Of a DNA stretch of 64,000 nt, positions 15,179-22,353 are shown one piece after another. Source of the DNA: Bacteroides fragilis (GTDB taxonomy: Bacteria; Bacteroidota; Bacteroidia; Bacteroidales; Bacteroidaceae). Under the pieces are notes generated by a model. That model worked only from the letters and a program-made list of their open reading frames with translations, ran no database searches and had not been told where the DNA came from. The stretch covers positions 434,001 to 498,000 of the forward strand of contig NZ_SZUU01000002.1 in the NCBI RefSeq assembly GCF_019583405.1, given 5' to 3'. The position numbers and the translations under genes were made by a program. Positions within the stretch are counted from its first letter, which is position 1; every line of letters begins with the position of its first letter.

Positions 15179-15576
15179 TTCAACTTGTCTTTAATCCATG
15201 AATCAATACTGATACCGTGGTCTATGTCGGTTGGAATGTCGGCATCTTCAGATTCTTCTCCAAAGCCTTCGTTTCTTCCTAATGTAGAAAGGATATAACG
15301 AATCATATTCCCGTCTGGACGTTCACGCCAACCTACGAAATTCCCATTTTCATCTTTTTCAGGAATACCTAAAGCAAGTATACGAGCGGAAACTAAACAT
15401 TCATCAACCAAAGAACCACGTTCATCAGATATTGCATCTTTAAACCCTGTATCTTCCTTTGCCCACTGGTATATGGTTTTCCGAGCCACCTTAAATGTAG
15501 CGGCTACTTTAGTCAGATTTCCTCCAGATTTACGAACTATCTTCCTAAACTCTTCTATATCGGGTTTCTTTGCCAT
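15175..15576 (-). CDS. terS: Terminase small subunit
   Basis: A 133-residue protein starting MAKKPDIEEFRKIV. Residues 15-50 form a helix-turn-helix (GGNLTKVAATFKVARKTIYQ) that should bind the packaging site; the rest is helical with acidic residues near the C-terminus. It directly precedes the large subunit. The ATG at 15576 is preferred to one at 15588. A GC alternating tract lies upstream at 15583-15605, in otherwise AT-rich DNA. Confidence 0.75.
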   Translation of the reverse strand: MAKKPDIEEFRKIVRKSGGNLTKVAATFKVARKTIYQWAKEDTGFKDAISDERGSLVDECLVSARILALGIPEKDENGNFVGWRERPDGNMIRYILSTLGRNEGFGEESEDADIPTDIDHGISIDSWIKDKLK

Positions 15577-15582
15577 ATCCTT

Positions 15583-15605
15583 GCGCACGGGCGCGTGCGC
15601 GTGTA
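15583..15605. other. Alternating GC-rich tract before terS
   Basis: TGCGCACGGGCGCGTGCGCG is an almost perfect purine-pyrimidine alternation in AT-rich phage DNA, just upstream of the small terminase gene. Such spots can be packaging or recombination sites, but nothing else supports this. Confidence 0.25.
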
Positions 15606-15618
15606 CTTGTTACTTTCG

Positions 15619-16347
15619 TTACTTAATCAATCTCAAAACATCTTCCCCTTTGACAAACTTATCATCTGTACTAATGCCAAGTAAGTCGCAAAAGTCATCT
15701 TTAGCTTCATGGGAAGAAAAAGATAATGTTATAAAGGCTTCTTCGTTCTGTTGCCTTTCTATTGCGGATTCTTTTACCTGCTGTTTGATGAATTTCATGT
15801 GTTCTTTTTTAGCTTCGTATGTCTTTTCATCCATTACAGGAGTTTCTATTTCATCGAACGATGATACAGGAGATAATAAATCATCCAAAGAATCTGAGAA
15901 AGAAGGAATAGCTGTATTTATAGAAAGGATATCGTTGAGCTCCCCAATATCCAATCCAACATCCGTATAATCTATATCAGAGATATAGCCAGCTATAAGG
16001 TCTATATCCGGCTTCGTGTTTCCTACCGCCATGTATGTAAGCTGTTCCTTTTCTGCTTTATCGTCTAAATTCACGACTTCAACCTTTACGTCATAATCAG
16101 TGCCTGGAGTACCATTATACTTGTAATGCAAATCCATTGCCTTTATTCTACGATGACCGTCTATTAGATTTCCTGATTTTTCATTCCATACAATACCACC
16201 GAGAAAACCAATTTTCTGCAAATTTTTCTTTTGCAGCTTCACCTTTTCATCCGAATGTCTTTTAGGATTAATCGGATTAAGGTTTATTTGGGAGCGTTTT
16301 ATGACCCTTGTCTCACTTTGCTTTAGCTCTTTCATAATCGTATTCAA
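15619..16347 (-). CDS. ParB-like (IbrB-type) nuclease-domain protein
   Basis: A 242-residue protein. Residues 20-110 are a ParB/sulfiredoxin-type domain: INLNPINPKRHSDEKVKLQ, then GFLGGIVWNEKSGNLIDGHR with the GHRR signature box and a helix. The C-terminal half is acidic and then helical (KKEHMKFIKQQVKESAIERQ). It overlaps the PAPS-reductase-like gene by 35 bases. ParB/PAPS-reductase pairs (IbrA/IbrB type) are recurrent in prophages, with regulatory or nucleic-acid-modifying roles that are not settled. Confidence 0.75.
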   Translation of the reverse strand: MNTIMKELKQSETRVIKRSQINLNPINPKRHSDEKVKLQKKNLQKIGFLGGIVWNEKSGNLIDGHRRIKAMDLHYKYNGTPGTDYDVKVEVVNLDDKAEKEQLTYMAVGNTKPDIDLIAGYISDIDYTDVGLDIGELNDILSINTAIPSFSDSLDDLLSPVSSFDEIETPVMDEKTYEAKKEHMKFIKQQVKESAIERQQNEEAFITLSFSSHEAKDDFCDLLGISTDDKFVKGEDVLRLIK

Positions 16348-17002
16348 ATAGTTTTCGTTCTACCAACGGATATTCGTTTATAACTCTTCCTAAATCTTTT
16401 GGGAAATTGTTACGAAGGAATAACAAGTAATTAATATCGGTAATATCTGTTCCGGATGATTGATGTTTTAAATCGTACGACTCCGGCTTTATTAAATTTT
16501 TCCGGCTGATATATTCTAATACATCCTTATTCTTGTACTCGGATAATGGATAACACTTCTTTTGCTCCTCATTAATTCCATTCATGTCGTATGTACGTAG
16601 CATCAAACGCCTATTCATTGAATCAGACTGCTTGAACCCGAAGAAAGCCCATTCAATATTATATTTCTCCCGTACTATATCGGTAAGTTGAGCCATATTG
16701 TACAGTTTCTGCTTCTCGTTCTTAACACAGCCTAAGTAACCAATACGCCTAAATGAATAAACAGAAAAATGTGGTATCTGAATGTATTTCACATTCAGGT
16801 ATTTGTTGCAGGTATAGTTGATATATCGATTAATGTGAGATAAGTCTTTGACAACATACATATAAACACATACAATTTCTTTGAAATAGGGTGATATAAG
16901 GTCTAAAAGGGCTATACTGTCCTTACCCGATGCCGAGTGAAACAATATAACCCTGTCAGTCTTTTTTGCGACAGCTTTAATTATATCTATCGCTTTCTTC
17001 AT
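16313..17002 (-). CDS. PAPS reductase-like (IbrA/DndC-type) protein
   Basis: A 229-residue member of the PP-loop ATP pyrophosphatase group, with SASGKDS at residues 23-29 as the nucleotide-binding loop. FFGFKQSDSMNRRL and YPLSEYKNKDVLEYI further on are as in adenosine phosphosulfate reductase-like phage proteins. It lacks the ECGLH active cysteine tail of true PAPS reductases. It is coupled to a 47-residue basic protein upstream (TAATG) and to the ParB-like gene downstream. Possible roles are DNA/RNA modification or regulation; the substrate is unknown. Confidence 0.8.
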   Translation of the reverse strand: MKKAIDIIKAVAKKTDRVILFHSASGKDSIALLDLISPYFKEIVCVYMYVVKDLSHINRYINYTCNKYLNVKYIQIPHFSVYSFRRIGYLGCVKNEKQKLYNMAQLTDIVREKYNIEWAFFGFKQSDSMNRRLMLRTYDMNGINEEQKKCYPLSEYKNKDVLEYISRKNLIKPESYDLKHQSSGTDITDINYLLFLRNNFPKDLGRVINEYPLVERKLFEYDYERAKAK

Positions 17003-17145
17003 TAGACAACTCTACCTCCTATACGGCGGTTAATTCTCGCTCTTTGAGCGGCATTTCTACCGGTAGATTGAAAACGACCTGCTTCATAATCTTTTCGACT
17101 TCGGTATTTTCTACCACTCGCATCAGTAGCATAAACTTCTGGCAT
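17002..17145 (-). CDS. Small basic protein (47 aa)
   Basis: A 47-codon frame starting MPEVYATDASGRKYRSRKDY and ending RARINRRIGGRVV. The stop and the next gene's start share a base (TAATG), so translation is coupled to the PAPS-reductase-like gene. Thirteen of 47 residues are Arg or Lys, which suggests nucleic-acid binding. No family recognised. Confidence 0.6.
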   Translation of the reverse strand: MPEVYATDASGRKYRSRKDYEAGRFQSTGRNAAQRARINRRIGGRVV

Positions 17146-17207
17146 AATCCCTTTTTTTAGTTAAACAATCTTTTTACCTACAAATGGAGCCACCTAAGCG
17201 GCTCGTA

Positions 17208-17660
17208 TTATTTCAATCCCGAATGGCTGATAATTTCACAAATATGCAAATAATAGAATAATGGCAACTCTTTAGGCGGGTTCTTTTTAAACGCTTCTAA
17301 TTGTTTGTCGAAATCGTGAAAATCAAATTCGTCGTGCATGAATTTTATGCCTTCTTCTGTTATTTCGCCTATACCAATTTCATCAATGGCGACATCAAGT
17401 ATCCATGGTGCACCAGTACTATAAAAATGAATAGCTTCTATATCAGTCCTCAAAATAGGTTGACATTCTTGCTCGCGTCCAGCTTTTCTCAATTCCTCAT
17501 TTTCGTCAACTTGCGCAAAGTCCGTGAACATCTTCTCATATTTGGCACTAAGCATACGTGTTTCTATGCTCTTTTTGCCATTTAAAATATCTAAAGCGTT
17601 TTCTTTTGTCATTATGAGCGAATACGCTTCTATCTCTTGACCATTATAATTAATCTTCAT
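17208..17660 (-). CDS. ASCH-domain protein
   Basis: A 150-residue protein of the PUA-like ASCH fold. LIMTKENALDILNGKKSIET is the typical opening with the binding loop, followed by RTDIEAIHFYSTGAPWILDV, a strand pair, and DEIGIGEITEEG. ASCH domains bind RNA or modified nucleotides. It is the first gene of the late unit (ASCH, small basic, PAPS-reductase-like, ParB-like, terminases, portal). Two possible -7 boxes (minus-strand TATCTTTG at 17706-17713 and 17724-17731) and the GTGAC repeat precede it. Confidence 0.7.
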   Translation of the reverse strand: MKINYNGQEIEAYSLIMTKENALDILNGKKSIETRMLSAKYEKMFTDFAQVDENEELRKAGREQECQPILRTDIEAIHFYSTGAPWILDVAIDEIGIGEITEEGIKFMHDEFDFHDFDKQLEAFKKNPPKELPLFYYLHICEIISHSGLK

Positions 17661-17705
17661 ATCACTATATCGTTATAAAATTTATACTATAAAAGATAGT
17701 ACCTC

Positions 17706-17731
17706 AAAGATACTACCACAACCAAAGATAA
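17706..17731 (-). promoter_or_regulatory. Two -7 boxes before the ASCH/terminase unit
   Basis: Minus-strand TATCTTTG occurs at about 17704-17711 and again near 17723-17730 (plus-strand CAAAGATA), 45-70 bases before the ASCH start. Either could begin the unit. Confidence 0.5.
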
Positions 17732-17751
17732 CGAAATATCTTCAAATTCTA

Positions 17752-17779
17752 TCTGTGACAATCGGTTTTAAGTCACAGA
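17752..17779. promoter_or_regulatory. GTGAC-N12-GTCAC inverted repeat, copy 3
   Basis: Arms TCTGTGAC (17752-17759) and GTCACAGA (17772-17779) are perfect over 8 bp. On the minus strand the spacer is TTAAAACCGATT, ending in GATT as in copy 2. It overlaps the stop of the DUF3873 gene and lies just upstream of the promoter boxes for the terminase unit. Confidence 0.6.
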
Positions 17780-17986
17780 ATCTTTTTCAACCAGATATCT
17801 CTTTTCTCTCTGCACACCTCTTAAAGTTGATGCACAACAAGAAAACAATTCACCACTTTCAGCACGGTAGTCATACTGATACATTTTAACTCTCTTACCT
17901 CTCAACTTAGTAGTGTAGGTACAATAGTTCTCACTACCGGCAGCGCATACGCTGCAACCATTTTTGTTTATTGAGTTCATGGTCAT
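17768..17986 (-). CDS. DUF3873-type small cysteine protein
   Basis: A 72-residue protein with four spaced cysteines (NGCSVCAAGSENYC and LFSCCAS) and the segment RGKRVKMYQYDYRAESGELF, which matches the DUF3873 family of Bacteroides mobile elements. A metal-binding knuckle is likely. Function unknown. Last gene of a minus-strand run of small early genes starting near 19396. The start may be ATG 17986 or the second Met (17980). Confidence 0.7.
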   Translation of the reverse strand: MTMNSINKNGCSVCAAGSENYCTYTTKLRGKRVKMYQYDYRAESGELFSCCASTLRGVQREKRYLVEKDSVT

Positions 17987-17989
17987 TAA

Positions 17990-18325
17990 TTACTTAGGTT
18001 CTACAATCGACATCCAGTGGGTAATACTGTCATCAGTAACATATCCGTTTATTACAAACCATTTACTTTTGCAATATCCTTTTTTCTTGCGAAGCCAACC
18101 GATAGCATAGTGTTTAACAGAATCAACATCATAAAGAAGCACTTCTTGTTCTGGTTCTGGCAATCTATCTTTAACGCTTATCCACGGATTCTTAGGGTGA
18201 GCGTCTGCCCATGTAACACCAGAAGCAAACATGTTATACATATCGGTTTCATCAAAGCCTTCTAAACCAGATAAACCGTCTATTGCAGCATTGGCTGCAA
18301 GTTCTATTTCTTGCCCTCTATTCAT
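17990..18325 (-). CDS. DUF551-type protein
   Basis: A protein of about 111 residues. The C-terminal half is the DUF551 signature: NPWISVKDRLPEPEQEVLLY, and a final THWMSIVEP where the family has 'THWMPLP.P'. Found widely in phages and prophages, role unknown. The start MNRGQEIELAANAAID is preferred, since its ATG follows ATGATT, the phage's common start context. It overlaps or abuts the neighbouring small genes. Confidence 0.7.
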   Translation of the reverse strand: MNRGQEIELAANAAIDGLSGLEGFDETDMYNMFASGVTWADAHPKNPWISVKDRLPEPEQEVLLYDVDSVKHYAIGWLRKKKGYCKSKWFVINGYVTDDSITHWMSIVEPK

Positions 18326-18327
18326 AA

Positions 18328-18522
18328 TCATTCAGTTCTATAAGTTTTACCACCAAATTTCTCATCACCGTCTACCAGTATGTGATAACTGATATATGGC
18401 TTGTTCTCATTATCATTATGCTCTTTGCATTTGATTCTTGCTTCTTCGATTGTATCACATTTACACATGGTGTATTCGGGATAACCATCGAAGTATCTTA
18501 CAACTCTATATACCTTACTCAT
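18328..18522 (-). CDS. Hypothetical small protein (64 aa)
   Basis: It starts MSKVYRVVRYFDGYPEYTMC and has a central helix (TIEEARIKCKEHNDNE) between beta strands, the build of a small DUF-type phage protein. The ATG is preceded by the ATT context used throughout this cluster. No recognised family. Part of the run of small genes 17768-19396. Confidence 0.55.
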   Translation of the reverse strand: MSKVYRVVRYFDGYPEYTMCKCDTIEEARIKCKEHNDNENKPYISYHILVDGDEKFGGKTYRTE

Positions 18523-18565
18523 AATCATTTATATTGCGGTAGCCCGAAGGCTACCCGGTTAAACC

Positions 18566-18778
18566 TTAATTAATTCTTTCTAATCTTTTAAAAAAACTCA
18601 AAGGTCTGCCATCATATATACCGCAATCATTTTCAACGAAACCACTAATTGCAATATTGTTGGCTACCATTCTGTATTCTGCTACAATTTCACCGTCATA
18701 TCTTTCATACGTCCTTAATATTGTATATACAATCTCGATGCGACCGGGTAAAACTACTTCTTTATATTTTTCATTCAT
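18566..18778 (-). CDS. Hypothetical small protein (70 aa)
   Basis: A 70-residue protein starting MNEKYKEVVLPGRIEIVYTI, mainly beta, ending with a short basic helix (FFKRLERIN). No signal peptide, no known motif. A GGTAGCCCGAAGGCTACC hairpin (18539-18556) follows its neighbour and could act as a transcript boundary between this gene and 18328. Confidence 0.5.
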   Translation of the reverse strand: MNEKYKEVVLPGRIEIVYTILRTYERYDGEIVAEYRMVANNIAISGFVENDCGIYDGRPLSFFKRLERIN

Positions 18779-18820
18779 CGTAGTGTGTGTTATGCAGGGC
18801 TTTCACCCTGCCGATTAAAC

Positions 18821-19009
18821 TTATGCTATATTTAATCTCTTTCCTCTCATTGCATTCAGTTCTGCTGCCATTTTATTTGCTGCTGCTTCTGTCACTTCTA
18901 AAGATGCCATGCTATTATCATATCCATCTATTACCAGATAATAGCCTCTTAACTTCTTTACATAGAACTCATTTGATTTATGCTTTTTCATATAACTCGT
19001 TACTTTCAT
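18821..19009 (-). CDS. Hypothetical small protein (62 aa)
   Basis: A 62-residue basic protein starting MKVTSYMKKHKSNEFYVKKL with a final helix (VTEAAANKMAAELNAMRGKR). The ATG is directly preceded by TACGATT, the conserved start-adjacent box. A hairpin-forming CAGGGCTTTCACCCTG (18795-18810) lies downstream. No family recognised. Confidence 0.5.
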   Translation of the reverse strand: MKVTSYMKKHKSNEFYVKKLRGYYLVIDGYDNSMASLEVTEAAANKMAAELNAMRGKRLNIA

Positions 19010-19021
19010 AATCGTATGTAT

Positions 19022-19204
19022 TTAAGCATTAATACCAATTGCTTTTCTCATAAAGTCGCTTGCTTGCTCTACTGACATATTCAGCTTCTTTCGAATCAGG
19101 ATAAGCATACAGCTTACTTGTTCTTCTGTATCTAAGTTACCTTGTACAAACTCTGACATGATGAACTTTTCTATTGTTCTTTGCTTAATCACTGATGCTG
19201 CCAT
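19022..19204 (-). CDS. Hypothetical small protein (60 aa)
   Basis: A 60-residue helical protein starting MAASVIKQRTIEKFIMSEFV with a second helix VEQASDFMRKAIG. ATG preceded by TACGATT. Twelve bases separate its stop from the next start (19009). Function unknown. Confidence 0.5.
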   Translation of the reverse strand: MAASVIKQRTIEKFIMSEFVQGNLDTEEQVSCMLILIRKKLNMSVEQASDFMRKAIGINA

Positions 19205-19234
19205 AATCGTATATTTTTTAATTGTTATTCAAAC

Positions 19235-19396
19235 TTATGCTTCTCTATACCCCCTTGCATTCAACCAAGCTATTGCACCTTTGAGAGTTTTGAATCTTTT
19301 GCTACTTTCTACTGCCGTACAGGCTGAATAATTCTTCTCGTCATGAATGAACAATGCACCTTCATTCTCACCTTTTTTATAACTAATGATATTCAT
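19235..19396 (-). CDS. Hypothetical small protein (53 aa)
   Basis: A 53-codon frame starting MNIISYKKGENEGALFIHDE and ending KGAIAWLNARGYREA. The FKTLKGAIAWLNARGY part looks like a compact helix-turn typical of small host-takeover proteins. It is the first gene of the minus-strand unit 19396-17768, 45 bases from the -7 box at 19439-19446. No family recognised. Confidence 0.55.
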   Translation of the reverse strand: MNIISYKKGENEGALFIHDEKNYSACTAVESSKRFKTLKGAIAWLNARGYREA

Positions 19397-19438
19397 ATCT
19401 TCTATTATCTAATTGTTATTATTTCTTGTTTGACGACG

Positions 19439-19543
19439 CAAATATAGTACAATACGTAACAAATAATACCATTTGCATGGTTAACAAATTATAAATATAT
19501 TATTTTACGTAACATATACTAATTATATAAGTATATTTGCATT
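19439..19543. promoter_or_regulatory. Divergent promoter region with TACGTAACA repeats
   Basis: Minus-strand TATATTTG (plus CAAATATA, 19439-19446) serves the small-gene unit. Plus-strand TATATTTG (19532-19539) serves the AbiGi pair. The direct repeat TACGTAACA at 19453-19461 and 19506-19514 lies between them and may bind one regulator controlling both. The plus -7 box is 4 bases from the ATG at 19544, so that mRNA would have almost no leader. Confidence 0.6.
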
Positions 19544-19783
19544 ATGGAAAAGGGAGATAAAAGAAGAGTTATACACGTAGAAATGAAAGCAACCGGTAAG
19601 CATAGATACTTTGCTTCACCTGCTGCCATATATGATGTATTCTCAAGCCAAGAACTCGGAATAGCCCGGCAGTCACTTCTAAATTACTGGCAAAAGACGG
19701 AAGAGCCTTACGAAAATACTTTTTGTATAATCAGAAAGGGAGAGTTGGAACGAAAAAAGAAAATACTAATTGAAAAAGAATAG
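19544..19783 (+). CDS. Small partner of the AbiGi-type gene (79 aa)
   Basis: A 79-residue basic protein. Residues 20-60 (RYFASPAAIYDVFSSQELGI) suggest a DNA-binding arrangement like a winged or MerR-type helix-turn-helix fused to a basic tail (RKKKILIEKE). It precedes the AbiGi-type gene by 3 bases and is presumably its regulator or toxin-antitoxin partner. Its -7 box overlaps the start region, so the transcript is nearly leaderless. Confidence 0.55.
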   Translation: MEKGDKRRVIHVEMKATGKHRYFASPAAIYDVFSSQELGIARQSLLNYWQKTEEPYENTFCIIRKGELERKKKILIEKE

Positions 19784-19786
19784 AAT

Positions 19787-20533
19787 ATGAGTACACTTAG
19801 TGCTAATACTTTGTTCCATTTTACAAGAAACAAAGAAAATCTCATCAGTATTTTAAAAAGTAATTTTCGCCCATGTTATTGTTCAGAAAAGAACTATCTT
19901 GTGAGAAGAACGTGGAAAGTCCCAATAGTATGTTTTTGTGACATACCATTATCTCAAGTGGAAGAACATACCTCATGGTATGGAGAGTATGCTATTGGAA
20001 TGACTAAAGAATGGGCCATCAAAAACAATGTAAACCCTGTGATGTACATTAATGAAAAAGTAAAATTGATTAATACGATAAAAAGCAATTTTGACTTTTT
20101 AATCGAACAGAAAAGCTGCAATACAACAGCCAATAATGATATACAATCAATTATCAACAAGATGCTATATCAACACGCTTATATCAAACCATATCAAGGT
20201 ATGCAGTTCGATAAGAAACAAGAGGCAAACATTAACAAACGATATTATGATGAAAGAGAATGGAGATACGTTGCAATAAATAAGGATAAATCATTATTTG
20301 AATTTGCAACAGCTTTTTTCTCTGGACAACGTGAAGCATTAAATGATTCTATAAAAGAGTATGGATTAAATTTTGAACCTAAAGATATTAATTACATAAT
20401 CGTATCCAAAGAATATGAAATATTAGAAATAAAAAGAAAAGTAGAAGACATAAAAGGTAATTTTTCTCGAGATGATGTCGAATTACTAACAACTCGTATC
20501 ATTTCAATGGAACGTATTAGAGAAGACTTTTAA
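19787..20533 (+). CDS. AbiGi-type abortive infection protein
   Basis: A 248-residue protein. It matches the AbiGi family (abortive phage resistance) by its N-terminal LFHFTRNKENLISILKSNFR, the core VPIVCFCDIPLSQVEEHTSW followed by YGEYAIGMTKEWAIKNNVNP, and a later EREWRYVA segment. AbiGi was described as the antitoxin half of the lactococcal AbiG system. Here it is carried by the prophage on the strand opposite to the lytic genes, with its own promoter and a terminator at 20536, as expected for expression in the lysogen to exclude other phages. Confidence 0.75.
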   Translation: MSTLSANTLFHFTRNKENLISILKSNFRPCYCSEKNYLVRRTWKVPIVCFCDIPLSQVEEHTSWYGEYAIGMTKEWAIKNNVNPVMYINEKVKLINTIKSNFDFLIEQKSCNTTANNDIQSIINKMLYQHAYIKPYQGMQFDKKQEANINKRYYDEREWRYVAINKDKSLFEFATAFFSGQREALNDSIKEYGLNFEPKDINYIIVSKEYEILEIKRKVEDIKGNFSRDDVELLTTRIISMERIREDF

Positions 20534-20535
20534 AT

Positions 20536-20566
20536 AAAAAAGCCGGAGCACTAAACTCCGGCTTTC
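20536..20566. terminator. Bidirectional terminator
   Basis: AAAGCCGGAG / CTCCGGCTTT around a 7-base loop between the convergent AbiGi gene (ends 20533) and the 145-residue gene (ends 20565). Confidence 0.9.
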
Positions 20567-21002
20567 AATTGATTAGCCCTTTGAATCTTAACCGATTAAT
20601 AATCTCGGTATAAAGATAGTCTATATCTACACGATAATCCTTATAATTGTTATAGTAAAACATGACATCAACGCAAAGGTTAGAAATTCCTGTCGGAGCT
20701 TTAAAGCCCAATATACCGGCAAGTATATCACGAATCCCCTTTGCAATCTTACCACCAGCCAATGTACTGGGGGAATAAAGAAACAGAATAATGAAAATGA
20801 ATTTCTGGCGGAAGCTGGCACCGGCCCTTCTTTCGGGTAATCCGCAATTCCCCACAACCTCACAGTACCATTTGTATATTACAGGAATAATATTAAGATC
20901 CGATAAAATAGGTTTGATCAGTTCTTGCTCTCTCTCCGAGAGTCTTGATTTCTGCTCTCTGATAGATTTAAGCTCCGATATTGCTGAAAATTCTCTCACC
21001 AT
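20565..21002 (-). CDS. Hypothetical Bacteroides phage protein (145 aa)
   Basis: A 145-residue helical protein. The N-terminal coiled coil (ISELKSIREQKSRLSEREQE) precedes a core with RRAGASFRQKFIFIILFLYS, GGKIAKGIRDILAG, and YKDYRVDIDYLYTEIINRLR. Similar proteins occur in many Bacteroides phages beside lysogeny genes, but no function is known. The leader has a 10-codon frame starting at 21042 (MMQIYYLLLK) before this ATG; a possible leader peptide. Confidence 0.5.
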   Translation of the reverse strand: MVREFSAISELKSIREQKSRLSEREQELIKPILSDLNIIPVIYKWYCEVVGNCGLPERRAGASFRQKFIFIILFLYSPSTLAGGKIAKGIRDILAGILGFKAPTGISNLCVDVMFYYNNYKDYRVDIDYLYTEIINRLRFKGLIN

Positions 21003-21028
21003 AACACGATTATTTTAAAAGTAAATAG

Positions 21029-21036
21029 TATATTTG
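21029..21036 (+). promoter_or_regulatory. Plus-strand -7 box before a hairpin
   Basis: TATATTTG on the plus strand, followed 18 bases later by the long hairpin at 21054-21096. No plus-strand gene follows, so it could start a short non-coding RNA. Confidence 0.45.
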
Positions 21037-21053
21037 CATCATAATCGTGTAAG

Positions 21054-21096
21054 AGAGGAAGAATCTTGATTGGTCGTGCGGTCTGATTCTTCCTCT
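21054..21096. repeat. Perfect 12-bp inverted repeat hairpin
   Basis: AGAGGAAGAATC (21054-21065) and GATTCTTCCTCT (21085-21096) around a 19-base loop; followed on the plus strand by TTCTATTTT. The preceding bases TAATCGTGTAAGAGA also open the window (5-19). It lies between the stop of the 58-residue gene and the 145-residue gene. Either a terminator, an sRNA, or a recombinase site, given the recombinase next door. Confidence 0.55.
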
Positions 21097-21097
21097 T

Positions 21098-21274
21098 CTA
21101 TTTTAAAGACTTATCTCTTTCCTGAATAATCCTGTTTCTTTCATCAATATTCCTCCCCCAGATTGCAGCTGAGTAAAGTGCTCTAGAATACAAAAAGAGT
21201 TCCTTACTTGACGAAAGGAACTCAACTTTCAAAGCAGACTTTATTGAGTCTGTCAATAAATCATTGTCTATCAT
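21098..21274 (-). CDS. Hypothetical small protein (58 aa)
   Basis: A 58-codon frame starting MIDNDLLTDSIKSALKVEFL and ending IIQERDKSLK, predicted all-helical. It follows the second tyrosine recombinase by 17 bases on the same strand and ends at the base of the 12-bp hairpin. It could be a recombination accessory or excision factor, from location only. Confidence 0.5.
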   Translation of the reverse strand: MIDNDLLTDSIKSALKVEFLSSSKELFLYSRALYSAAIWGRNIDERNRIIQERDKSLK

Positions 21275-21291
21275 AATTATTGAATAAATTT

Positions 21292-22251
21292 TTATTTTCT
21301 GAAAAACATATCTCCACTGATCGCTCGTGCGGTATCATCACTCGTCAATCGTATATACCGGAAAAAGTTTTGCTCTGACCGGTGTCCGGTGAGTTTCATA
21401 ATCTCCAGTGTTTTCATCCGGCCAGTGAGATACATGTTAGTGGCGGCCGATCTTCTGGCGGTGTGACTACTAATTAACTCCCATTTCTCCCGTGTGACGG
21501 TTACAAGTCTACCACCCTGGGTATAAGAATAGGTAACTTCATCTGTTAGACCGACTTCTTTCATTATGATTTTCAAATACTTATTAAAATACTGAATACA
21601 CAATCCCCTAGGGACAACTCCATTATACTTAGCGAATATCTCCTTAACATAGTCATGCGCCGGCACCTTGACATCTACATTAGTCTTCTTTGTACGCTTG
21701 ACTATGAAGCCTTTTTGTAGATTGCTTTCTGTCAAAGTAGAGTAATCCGAATACCTCAGAGCGGTCAGGCAACCTATAACAAACAGATCCCTAATTCGCT
21801 CTTTAGCCTTTCTTCTATCCTGTTTGACGAACTTGTAGTAGTATATCCTCGTTATCTCATTCATTGAAAGGAACACGGCATTTGTTGGCTCCTCTCTTAG
21901 ATTAATCTCGTCGTAAGTAACATCTACTGCATAGTTATACTGCGATGCCCGGCGAACGAGAGATTGTATTTTCTGAATATATCCTACTATAGTATTATGA
22001 CGGAGACCTTGGTCCTCTAAATAGATAATGAAATCATCAAGAAACTCAGATGTAACCGAATTGGTAAATATGTCACAGTCAAACTCTTCAGAGAAAGATT
22101 CTATGTGCTTTATAATCGCATCATAAACGGCTGCATAGTGTTCAGACTTTCGTCTGCTTCTCTTTTCAAGAACTTCCCGGATGAAATCAACGAAGAAGAT
22201 TCCTTCAAGTGGTCTCTCCTGCCGGAAGTGATTTATATAGTCCTTCCTCAC
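21292..22251 (-). CDS. Tyrosine recombinase, internal to the prophage
   Basis: A 319-residue site-specific recombinase with complete catalytic set: Arg166 (ALRYSD), His263 and Arg266 (HTARRSA), His290 (TGHRS) and nucleophile Tyr299 (FRYIRL). The N-terminal SAM-like DNA-binding domain spans about residues 20-110. It is unlike the integrase at the right end and sits 18 kb inside the element, next to a long hairpin. It could resolve multimers, invert DNA, or be a leftover integrase of a nested element. Confidence 0.9.
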   Translation of the reverse strand: MRKDYINHFRQERPLEGIFFVDFIREVLEKRSRRKSEHYAAVYDAIIKHIESFSEEFDCDIFTNSVTSEFLDDFIIYLEDQGLRHNTIVGYIQKIQSLVRRASQYNYAVDVTYDEINLREEPTNAVFLSMNEITRIYYYKFVKQDRRKAKERIRDLFVIGCLTALRYSDYSTLTESNLQKGFIVKRTKKTNVDVKVPAHDYVKEIFAKYNGVVPRGLCIQYFNKYLKIIMKEVGLTDEVTYSYTQGGRLVTVTREKWELISSHTARRSAATNMYLTGRMKTLEIMKLTGHRSEQNFFRYIRLTSDDTARAISGDMFFRK

Positions 22252-22353
22252 TTGGCGGGGCTGGACCGGTTGTGATAATTGTAATGCTTTGATCGTATCA
22301 TTTAAAAGGTTATTAACTAATTACTTCCTTATGGGGCTATTTTTTAATTAAAA
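22252..22353. other. Intergenic leader of the recombinase
   Basis: About 100 bases between the recombinase start and the small cysteine-rich gene. It includes AAATTTAA-rich sequence and GATACGATC half-palindromes; no gene seen. Confidence 0.3.
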
